DNA of 64,000 nucleotides, taken from the NCBI RefSeq assembly GCF_001465595.2, contig NZ_CP013481.2, forward strand, positions 1,302,001 to 1,366,000, in the 5' to 3' direction. The stretch is from Pandoraea apista. GTDB lineage: Bacteria; Pseudomonadota; Gammaproteobacteria; Burkholderiales; Burkholderiaceae. Every line of letters starts with the position of its first letter. Position 1 is the stretch's first letter. The position numbers and the translations under genes are program-made. Below, one piece after another: positions 56,101-64,000 of the stretch. The notes beneath the pieces are model-generated. The model did not search any database and was not told the origin of the DNA. It saw only the letters and a program-made list of their open reading frames with translations.

Positions 56101-57023
56101 GGCAATTGAGTGCGCCGGAGCGCACGCGTCCCGATTACGACGCGCAGGCGAATGCCGGCCCCACGTTTGCGTTGCCGCCGGAGGGCGACGACACCTGGCC
56201 GCCGATCGACGACATTCTTCGTTTCCCGCGAGGGCCGGCTGCTGGCGAGAGCCTGCACCGTGTGTTCGAACTGGCCGACTTCCAATCGCGCGCACAGTGG
56301 CCGCATGCGGTCTCGCGAGCGTTGCGAGAGCGTCCGCCGGGACGAGGCGCCGAGCAAAACGATACGTGGCGGGCCATGATGATGAACATGCTCGCGGGTA
56401 CCCTCGCGACACCGCTGCGTCCCGGTCTGCATTTGGCGGACGTGGCGTTGACGGAGCGGCTTACCGAAATGGAGTTCACGTACCCCGCCGATGCCGTGTC
56501 GCTCGATGCGTTGCGTGGCTTGTTGCGTCAGTTTGGATATCCGGATCTGCCGCTCGATGCCACGGTGCTGCGCGGCTATCTCAAGGGCTTCATCGATCTG
56601 GTGTTCCGGCACGGCGGTCAGTGGTGGATTCTCGACTGGAAGTCGAACTATCTTGGCACGGCACCGGAGAACTACGGCGCCGACGGCTTGCGCGAGGCGA
56701 TGGCCGAGCATGGCTATCACCTCCAATATCTGCTCTACACGCTGGCGCTGCACCGGTACTTGCAGCGGCGTATGGCGGACTACGATTACGAGCGCGATAT
56801 GGGCGGCAGCCTCTATCTCTTTGTCCGGGGCGTTCGGCCCGATTGGGCCAGCGCGCATCTGGCCGGCGACGACGTGCCCGGTGTCTTCTTCGACAAGCCG
56901 TCGCGCGAGATGGTCGATGCACTCGATCGACTGTTCGCCGCAGGCGAAAACGCGGCACTCGCAGAGGCGCTGTCGCTGGACGCACGCAATGCCGACGCAA
57001 CCCCCGACGGGGAGGGCGCATGA
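53178..57023 (+). CDS. recB: Exodeoxyribonuclease V beta subunit RecB
   Basis: A 1281-residue UvrD-type helicase with a nuclease domain. Walker A is ASAGTGKT (22-29). Motif II is ALIDEFQDTDPLQ, motif III MFMVGDPKQAIYSFR and motif VI LLYVALTRAVYRC. The C-terminal nuclease has the GFIDLVFRHGGQWWILDWKSNYLG core (Asp, Asp-Trp-Lys) and HLQYLLYTLALHRYL. It is the slow 3'-to-5' motor and the sole nuclease of RecBCD. It overlaps recC and recD by four bases each. Confidence 0.97.
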   Translation: MTQLIDLDVFHCNLDGICLIEASAGTGKTWNICALYVRLLLEKQLTVEQILVVTFTNAATAELRERIRGRLAGLVAAMAPVFGEEGDEPNEDPEIAEDEFPDFDPDASDDPLFNVMIAGLVERGEMTPKAIRDCLQTALRAFDQASIHTIHGFCQRALSEVPFAAGLPFAYELVPDDNGVRHDLAVEFWRRVVEPMAAQDDGFAAWLVDRKRSPGTLTDQLARRLKKPMSALRWPPAVETDVQTSPDSALLATYAAAADCWEAEASAIADLMRTALPSYKKNIYHETSLAQAVSAWQRYLRANDVGALLSPKAELLTTTRLAKDIKKGETPPDHRFFDMAEVLVRARADADERYAMQWLRILREWLRYAPDQLALRKRELRVVSFDDLLGNIARALTQHPDLADALRTRYPCALIDEFQDTDPLQFAIFNAVYGARESAAPDDAPGPMFMVGDPKQAIYSFRAADLHTYLAARENADAAYTLAVNQRSTPAIIEAGNRLFGANDRAFVLDGLEYPPVRPGVRRREPFSDVREVADFTVWWLPDDDEPLSKDDAQQACARATAAEVARLLAGASRGDVRVGERPLAPADIAVIVQTHRQGALMKAMLAEHAVGSVELTQDSVFASDEAETLLRVLRAVESPGDVRALRAALATELFGLDATALYRMQTSEASDAEAIAWIERLQRYRQLWTERGFSAMWRTLMRELGLAARLVAQSGGERRLTNFMHLAELAQSRWAEQPGMPALLRWLASQRNASGGEEAQLRLESDQNLVQIVTVHKSKGLEYGVVFCPFLWDGAVRDGGSLDGLEYHDGPTAVIDFTDAAGKGSPAAAALRREQSAEQARLLYVALTRAVYRCYLAAGIYTSRRSVKEACGGMLNWLAAGQGISFDAWMTSSVDTDERVATIRSAWTALAGGPLAIVPLPTGDALDAGTRVAHEAPPEIATRASTRALREVWRIGSFSGLLAGMHTGPQLGGGQLSAPERTRPDYDAQANAGPTFALPPEGDDTWPPIDDILRFPRGPAAGESLHRVFELADFQSRAQWPHAVSRALRERPPGRGAEQNDTWRAMMMNMLAGTLATPLRPGLHLADVALTERLTEMEFTYPADAVSLDALRGLLRQFGYPDLPLDATVLRGYLKGFIDLVFRHGGQWWILDWKSNYLGTAPENYGADGLREAMAEHGYHLQYLLYTLALHRYLQRRMADYDYERDMGGSLYLFVRGVRPDWASAHLAGDDVPGVFFDKPSREMVDALDRLFAAGENAALAEALSLDARNADATPDGEGA

Positions 57024-59149
57024 GCGACATCCGTCTCGCGGGAGAGTCGTCAAGCGCACCGTTGGCCGATAGCGGCGTAGTACGGCTGGCGCAGGGGTTC
57101 GCGCGCCGAATGGCACTGCTTGCACGCGGGCATGGCGCAGATGACGTAACGTGCCGCTACGTCTGGCGTGCCGCGCTTGCCGTGAGTCTGGCCACGGCCG
57201 AAGGTCACGTCTGCGTGCCGCTCGATCACCTGCTGGAAGCGCAGGCCAGCGGCGAGCTGTTTCCCGGCGATGCGCCCGCCCTGTCGGTTTGGCGCGAGGC
57301 GCTTTTTGCCAGCGGGCTGTGCGCCCCCGCCAGTCTCGCGATAGCGTTGAGGGGCGATGCGCAGGCCGAAGCTTTTCCGCTACTTCTCGACGATCAGGAC
57401 CGGCTCTATCTCGCCCGCTACTACGGTTATGAAGCGCGTCTCGCAGCGGCGCTCGGACGCAAGTTGTCGTCGAGTGCACGCACGGCGGTGACGTCTGAGG
57501 ACCGCGCGCGTTTGCGGCGCTACTTCGGCGAAGGCGTACTCATCTCGCCGGAGGGGAAACCGGAGCCCAATTGGCAGATGGCGGCGGCGGCGCTCGCGTT
57601 GCAACGTCCGTTGGTGGTGCTCAGTGGTGGTCCGGGCACGGGCAAGACGACCACGGTGGTTGGTTTGCTCGCGTGCCTGCTCGAGCGCGACGCCAACTTG
57701 CGGGTGGCACTCGCGGCGCCCACGGGCAAGGCGGCGCAGCGTATGCAGGAGGCCCTGACCGCGCGGCAAGACCTTCCGGAAACCGTGCGGCAAGCGTTGC
57801 CCGAGGCGGCGGTGACGTTGCACCGCCTGCTTGGCGTCTTGCCCGAATCGGCGGAGCAGGTCGGCCGTCGCTTCCGTCACCATGCGGGGAACCCGTTGCC
57901 CTACGATCTGATCGTCGTGGATGAGGCGTCGATGATCGATTTGTCGATGGCGACGCAACTTCTCGAAGCGGTGCCCGATGGCGCTCGTCTGATCCTGCTG
58001 GGAGACAAGGACCAATTGGCAGCGGTGGAAGCGGGCGCCGTATTCGGCGAATTGAGCGCGCAACGGGTATTTTCGCCTGACATGCGCATGCGCTTGTTGT
58101 CTGCCCTCGCATGGCCCGCAGACGAGCCGCCTCGCACGGGGCCGCTGGCCATTGGCGGCGGCCACCAGGGCATTGCGGGAGGTAATGCCCGTAGGGTGCA
58201 AGGTCTCGAAGACGCCGTGGTGTGGCTTGAGCGCACCTATCGCTTCGGAGCGCATTCTGCGATTGGCCGGCTCGCTACCGCCATCAAGTCGGGCAAGGTG
58301 ATCGAGGCGCGCAAGGAGTTCACCCTCCCGGATACCTCGTCCGCTTCCGGATCGGCGGAGGTTGGTGCGCAGGGAGGTGCCAATGAGACCAAGTGCGCAG
58401 ACCGCGTGATGCTTAGCGAGGATGGCGGCATACAACTGTCGCCGGCCAATCTGAATTCGCTGGCCGATGGCTATTCGGCATATCTCGATGCGTTGACCGA
58501 AGCCGTGACGACGATCGGGCAGCTTGGCGACCCGGCGGCGGCCACCACGGCGGATATCGCCATGGTGGCGCAACCGGTATTCGCTGCGTTCGGTCAGTTC
58601 CGTGTGTTGTGTGCCACGCGTGGGGGGCGGCGCGGCGTTGAGTTTCTCGGTGCGCAACTGACGGCGCTGTTGGCGCGTCGTGCGGGCGTTGCGCTAGGCG
58701 CGGGCGGTGGCGCATGGTTTGCGGGGCGTCCGGTGTTGGTGACACAGAATGAGTACGCGCTAAACCTGTTCAACGGCGACATCGGTATCGCGCTGCCGCT
58801 CGGCCCCTCCGGTACGCTGCGTGTGGCGTTCGCGACGCCGGACGGCGGGTATCGTCTCTACTCGCCGGCCAGTCTGCCTGCGCATGAGACCGCATTCGCC
58901 ATGACGATCCATAAATCGCAGGGGTCTGAATTCGAGCGCGTGGCGATGGTGCTGCCGGAGCAGTCGAGCCGCGTGCTGTCGCGCGAGCTGATCTATACCG
59001 GCGTGACGCGGGCGCGTCGCCAGGCATGGCTGTATGCGCCGTGGCCGGTGATTGCGTCGGCCATCGCGCGGCCGACGCAGCGCGATGGCGGGCTGACCGA
59101 CCGGTTGAGGGAGGTGCTGGCTACGGCGCCGGATTCGATGCCGCAATAG
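57020..59149 (+). CDS. recD: Exodeoxyribonuclease V alpha subunit RecD
   Basis: A 709-residue SF1 helicase, the fast 5'-to-3' motor of RecBCD. Walker A is GGPGTGKTT (203-211), motif II IVVDEASMIDLSMA, motif III ILLGDKDQLAAVEAGAV, and the C-terminal motif is FAMTIHKSQGSEFERV with YTGVTRARRQ. About 60 residues of glycine/alanine-rich, low-similarity sequence (residues about 370-470) make it longer than the 608-residue E. coli form. The ATG overlaps the recB stop behind GGGGAGGG; the much longer upstream frame is antisense-like noise. Its end overlaps the convergent CNNM gene by 29 bases. Confidence 0.96.
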   Translation: MSDIRLAGESSSAPLADSGVVRLAQGFARRMALLARGHGADDVTCRYVWRAALAVSLATAEGHVCVPLDHLLEAQASGELFPGDAPALSVWREALFASGLCAPASLAIALRGDAQAEAFPLLLDDQDRLYLARYYGYEARLAAALGRKLSSSARTAVTSEDRARLRRYFGEGVLISPEGKPEPNWQMAAAALALQRPLVVLSGGPGTGKTTTVVGLLACLLERDANLRVALAAPTGKAAQRMQEALTARQDLPETVRQALPEAAVTLHRLLGVLPESAEQVGRRFRHHAGNPLPYDLIVVDEASMIDLSMATQLLEAVPDGARLILLGDKDQLAAVEAGAVFGELSAQRVFSPDMRMRLLSALAWPADEPPRTGPLAIGGGHQGIAGGNARRVQGLEDAVVWLERTYRFGAHSAIGRLATAIKSGKVIEARKEFTLPDTSSASGSAEVGAQGGANETKCADRVMLSEDGGIQLSPANLNSLADGYSAYLDALTEAVTTIGQLGDPAAATTADIAMVAQPVFAAFGQFRVLCATRGGRRGVEFLGAQLTALLARRAGVALGAGGGAWFAGRPVLVTQNEYALNLFNGDIGIALPLGPSGTLRVAFATPDGGYRLYSPASLPAHETAFAMTIHKSQGSEFERVAMVLPEQSSRVLSRELIYTGVTRARRQAWLYAPWPVIASAIARPTQRDGGLTDRLREVLATAPDSMPQ

Positions 59150-60458
59150 TGGCCTCGGCCGCTGAGCCGAGGCGCGTAACGAGTAACTGGTCGATCTTGT
59201 AGTTATCGATGTCGACCACCTCGAATTTGTAACCCGCCGCTTCGGTCGCTTCCGATTTTTTCGGAATGCGCTTGAGCTGATAGATCATGAACCCGGCGAT
59301 GGTTTCAAACTCGCCTTCGCCGGGAAGCTCGTCGATATCCAGGGCCTTCTTCACATCTTCGACCGACGTGACACCGTCGACGAGCCACGAATGATCGTCG
59401 CGTTGCACGATCTGATCTTCGTCGGCGGGGTGAATGACGTCGCCCATGAGTGCGCCCACGATGTCGTTGAGCGTCACCACGCCAACGACGAGACCGTATT
59501 CGTTGATGATGACGGCAAAACCCTCGCGCGTTTCTTTGAAGCGGGCCAATGCCTCGGACAAATTCAACGTGTCGGGAATGACCAGCAGCTTCTTTGCATA
59601 AAGGCGATCCAGATTGCGGATCACGCTCGACAGATCTTCGCTGGCAATGCGCTGAAGCAGATCTTTCGAGTCGACATAGCCGAGCACGTTGTCGATTTCG
59701 TCGCGGCACACGAGATATTTCGAGTGCGGGCTTTCGATCATCTTCTGGCGAATGCTGCGCTCTTCTTCGGCGATGGTGAAGTACACCACATCGTCTCGAA
59801 ACGTCATGACCGAGCCGACCGTGCGCGACTCCAGCTCGAACACGTTCTCGATCAGATGGAGTTCCTGCTTACGGACCACGCCCGCTTGCGCGCCTGCGCC
59901 GACCATTGCGGCGATGTCCTCGGAAGTAATGTTCTCGATGGCATGCGTGGGCAACTTGAAGAGGCGAAGGAATATGTTCGCCACCCCGTTGAACAGGTAG
60001 ACGAGCGGGCGCAGGATCTTCAGGCACAGCAGCATCGGATCGATGATGGCCGTGGCAACGCGCTCGGGATTGACCATTGCGAGACGCTTGGGAATCAGAT
60101 CGGCGAACTGGATGAAGGCGATCGTAATGAACAGGAACGAGCCGATGCCGGAGAGTCGCAGGGCTAACGCCTGATCGGTGATTCCCGAGAGCCATCCGAA
60201 CAGGTAGCTGGTCAGGAAGCTCTCGCCGAGTACGCCGCCAAGCACGGCGACGGCGTTGACGCCAATCTGTACGACAGTGAAGAAATTGCCGGGCTGCTCC
60301 TTAAGGGCGAGCACCTTCACGGCCTGAGGATCGCCTTTTTCCATTAGCACCTGAAGCTTGGTGCGTTTGGCGGCAGTCAGTGAGATTTCGGCGGCGGAGA
60401 AGAACGCGCTCACCAGAACCAGCAACAAGATACTGAAAAGAAAACCGTAACCACTCAT
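59121..60458 (-). CDS. CNNM/CBS-domain membrane protein (HlyC/CorC family)
   Basis: A 445-residue inner-membrane protein. The N-terminal CNNM domain (residues 1-190) has about four helices and SAFFSAAEISLTAAKRTKLQVLMEKG. Two CBS domains follow (about 210-330, with VMTFRDDVVYFTIAEEERSIRQKM and EGFAVIINEYGLVVGVVTLNDIVGALMGDV), then a CorC_HlyC domain at the end (LPGEGEFETIAGFMIYQLKRIP). Relatives such as YfjD or MpfA export magnesium or affect metal balance; the old label hemolysin is misleading. The leader region upstream is unusually structured. Confidence 0.93.
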   Translation of the reverse strand: MSGYGFLFSILLLVLVSAFFSAAEISLTAAKRTKLQVLMEKGDPQAVKVLALKEQPGNFFTVVQIGVNAVAVLGGVLGESFLTSYLFGWLSGITDQALALRLSGIGSFLFITIAFIQFADLIPKRLAMVNPERVATAIIDPMLLCLKILRPLVYLFNGVANIFLRLFKLPTHAIENITSEDIAAMVGAGAQAGVVRKQELHLIENVFELESRTVGSVMTFRDDVVYFTIAEEERSIRQKMIESPHSKYLVCRDEIDNVLGYVDSKDLLQRIASEDLSSVIRNLDRLYAKKLLVIPDTLNLSEALARFKETREGFAVIINEYGLVVGVVTLNDIVGALMGDVIHPADEDQIVQRDDHSWLVDGVTSVEDVKKALDIDELPGEGEFETIAGFMIYQLKRIPKKSEATEAAGYKFEVVDIDNYKIDQLLVTRLGSAAEATIAASNPAP

Positions 60459-60931
60459 ATTGTTATCCCTGTAAGTGCGAGAGCGGGTACATTGCCGCGA
60501 CGCAGGCCGGACGCGTTTGCACGGGGAAGCGTCCGGTAGCAGGGAAACATTTCAAAACAAGGCCGGCGGGCCGTCATTTTGAGATGCCTTCGGGCTGGAG
60601 CGCGGGAAGCGCGCCCCCGGTCGGGTGCCCGCGACAAGGAAGATATGCCGCGTATGCACCGTCTGGCGGGGGCCGCGTTGGCCGCGTCGGCTGTACCGCT
60701 GTCCGATAGCATGCCATAAGTTCGGGGCGGGCCGACAGCGGTTCCCGCTGCGCCGGGCGTACGCCCGGCGCCACTGTCTACCTCCGGACGGTGCCGTGCC
60801 CCAGGTGCGAGACCCCGCGTACAGAACCGACAATGGGCGTTCCCCCCTTCGGGCATCGTGAACGCTGCTTCGACGCAGTGTCGGGGCCGTGGCGACAGGC
60901 CATGTTTCTCTTTCCTGAGGACAGCACAACG
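60459..60931. other. Structured gap between the CNNM gene and the unknown gene
   Basis: A 473-base divergent gap without a credible gene. It contains a hairpin-forming stretch near 60550-60580 (TCAAAA ... GGCC ... GGCC ... TTTTGA) and a cluster of competing inverted repeats at 60695-60778 described separately. One of the two flanking genes probably has a structured 5' leader here. Confidence 0.5.
60695..60778. repeat. Cluster of mutually exclusive inverted repeats, including a 22-bp palindrome
   Basis: ACCGCTGTC (60695-60703) can pair with GACAGCGGT (60734-60742); CAGCGG (60736-60741) can pair with CCGCTG (60745-60750); GACAG (60734-60738) can pair with CTGTC (60774-60778). Between them lies a perfect 22-bp palindrome, 60750-60771. 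The first three compete for the same bases, as in a switching RNA. Confidence 0.6.
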
Positions 60932-62050
60932 ATGAACGGCTTACAGGCATTCCACTACTCGCCCGGCTTGGGCAACCTTGCGACCACGACACCGATCGCA
61001 CTCGATCCGACCGCAGGCATTGTCGATGTCGCCAGTTTTCCGCTGGCGGGTATGACGAACATCCGGACCAGTGATCTGGCTGCGTATCCCCGGGCGCTCA
61101 GCGCTTCGCACGCCGCTGCCTTGCCACAGGAGACGGGCAAGGTGTTCGGTAACGATCTCCACGGCGTGTCGGCAGACGGCAAAGTCTCGACAGAGATACC
61201 CCTCGGCCCGGGCATGGTGACGACGACCGGTGCTGACTGTCCGGGCATTGCTGACGGGCAGCAGACACTGAGCATGGCGCCGTCGAGCGGTGGCACACGA
61301 AGCACGCAGTCTGTCCTAAGCGCGTCTTCCGTGGAGACGCTTCATATCTGCACCAGTGCGCAGAACATCGATCCGCGCATTACATCGCTGGACGGTCGTA
61401 ATCATCCAGTCCATATGCCCGACGACCGCAGCGAGCGCGCGCAGATTTGCCGCGACATCGTGCGCGGTTCGTTACTTGGCACGGGCGGACGCAACGGCAC
61501 GGTGCCATTCGAAACAGGGCGTGAAGACGTGACGGCGATCGTTGCGGATACCGCCCGGCGCTGGACGGGCCACCCGGCGCTGGCGGGCAAGAAAGAGTGG
61601 TCGCGAGCCTGTGACGAGCAGGAGTCGCCGGTGAAATTCATCGAGAAGGTGTGTGAGCGCCTGCAGCAGGGATCTCGTGTCCTGCCAACGGGCGCAAGCA
61701 CCGAATGGATGCTTCGCGTGGGATGCGCCAACGGCATGCCGATGCATCAGGCGATGGTGCGCGCCGATCTGCCGTCCTCCGTTGGGCTGGGCACGTACGA
61801 GTGGGCCAAGCTGAGTCTCGGTATCGAGCAACTCGGCGAACGTCACTGGGAAATGCGCCATGCGGACGTCATGGACGCGGCAGCCCTGCCGGCATCGAAC
61901 ACGCGGTCCTTTACGGCACTGGCGACGTTGATGTCCTCGAAGCCACCGCATATCGCAGCGCAGCGGCTGCGTAACCAACTCACCATGCGTGGCCTGCCGA
62001 CGGCGCCGGCCGATACCGATACCACCACCGATGCGTCGACGCAGCGCTAA
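60932..62050 (+). CDS. Unrecognised 372-residue protein
   Basis: I do not recognise this protein. From the ATG at 60932 (GAGGA upstream) it has 372 residues, no signal peptide and no membrane helix. The first half is Thr/Ser/Gly/Ala-rich and likely disordered. The second half is helical, with SPVKFIEKVCERLQQGSRVL, EWMLRVGCANGMPMHQAMV and LGTYEWAKLSLGIEQLGERHWEMRHADVM, and holds most of the cysteines and tryptophans, so it may be a folded domain. Earlier ATGs at 60902 or 60791 are possible. Length and style are compatible with a secreted effector or a lineage-specific protein, but nothing proves it. Confidence 0.6.
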   Translation: MNGLQAFHYSPGLGNLATTTPIALDPTAGIVDVASFPLAGMTNIRTSDLAAYPRALSASHAAALPQETGKVFGNDLHGVSADGKVSTEIPLGPGMVTTTGADCPGIADGQQTLSMAPSSGGTRSTQSVLSASSVETLHICTSAQNIDPRITSLDGRNHPVHMPDDRSERAQICRDIVRGSLLGTGGRNGTVPFETGREDVTAIVADTARRWTGHPALAGKKEWSRACDEQESPVKFIEKVCERLQQGSRVLPTGASTEWMLRVGCANGMPMHQAMVRADLPSSVGLGTYEWAKLSLGIEQLGERHWEMRHADVMDAAALPASNTRSFTALATLMSSKPPHIAAQRLRNQLTMRGLPTAPADTDTTTDASTQR

Positions 62051-62095
62051 GCGCGAGCCGCCGGGCCAACGCCTGATCGATGGCTGTCATCCATG

Positions 62096-62126
62096 AAAAA
62101 ACGCGCCCGGTATGACCCGGGCGCGT
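62096..62126 (-). terminator. Intrinsic terminator of thiC
   Basis: ACGCGCCCGG (62101-62110) pairs with CCGGGCGCGT (62117-62126), a perfect 10-bp stem with a six-base loop, and on the minus strand runs into TTTTTT. It lies 67 bases after the thiC stop. Confidence 0.9.
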
Positions 62127-62193
62127 AGGTGTTTCGTCTGGACGATCGGCCTGCGCGCGGCGCGATCGACACGCCGCACCCATTAGCGCCGCA

Positions 62194-64000
<1,807 letters not shown>

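Noticed and set aside
56297..57019. Long frame ahead of recD
   Set aside because: It lies within recB in another frame; RecD begins at the ATG overlapping the recB stop.

Overview
The window is about 64 kb of GC-rich, densely coding bacterial chromosome. The best match is a member of the Burkholderiaceae (order Burkholderiales), possibly Pandoraea or a close relative. This rests on remembered gene types and protein style (short H-NS of the BpH3 type, Burkholderia-like ThiC, PPK2, MaeB and LivFGM, RecCBD order, NodT-type efflux lipoproteins); no search was run. I see no tRNA, rRNA, CRISPR array, prophage, insertion sequence or replication origin.

Layout. (1) 1-2.5 kb: end of a branched-chain amino acid ABC transporter operon (livM partial, livG, livF) closed by a strong terminator. 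(2) 2.6-5.2 kb: argD, an acetylornithine-type aminotransferase, followed by two overlapping GNAT acetyltransferases. argD lies behind a perfect intrinsic terminator, a short arginine-rich reading frame and a good promoter. (3) 5.3-7.4 kb: divergent [2Fe-2S] flavin reductase and NAD(P)-binding epimerase-like protein, 15 bp apart. (4) 7.4-13 kb: MacA-MacB-outer membrane lipoprotein exporter, with a terminator just before the lipoprotein gene, preceded by a secreted BON-domain protein. (5) 13.3-18.1 kb: OmpR/EnvZ-like two-component system, polyphosphate kinase 2, CorA/ZntB-like channel. (6) 18.2-28.7 kb: autotransporter heptosyltransferase without a visible autotransporter, LysR regulator with divergent malic enzyme maeB, polar amino acid ABC transporter lacking its ATPase gene, His-rich YXWGXW protein, MIF-like tautomerase, LysR regulator. 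(7) 27.8-30.2 kb: sulfide/persulfide locus (metallo-hydrolase, BigR-type regulator broken by an in-frame TAG, two YeeE/YedE membrane proteins). (8) 30.2-33.5 kb: MFS exporter, GNAT, an AT-rich gap and an H-NS gene. (9) 33.9-46.1 kb: a second OmpR/EnvZ-like pair divergent from an mdtABC-type RND operon with its own outer membrane factor. (10) 46.6-49.5 kb: RcsB-like orphan response regulator and FUSC membrane protein. (11) 49.8-59.1 kb: recC-recB-recD. (12) 59.1-64 kb: CNNM/CBS membrane protein, a structured gap, an unrecognised 372-residue protein, and thiC running off the right edge.

How it fits together. Much of the window is envelope transport: three importers or import fragments, two tripartite exporters, an MFS exporter and a FUSC protein, with two paralogous two-component systems nearby. 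The most interesting signals are regulatory: a candidate arginine-sensing attenuator ahead of argD, a terminator placed immediately before the efflux lipoprotein gene, a nonsense-mutated sulfide sensor, and a set of competing inverted repeats between the CNNM gene and the unknown protein.
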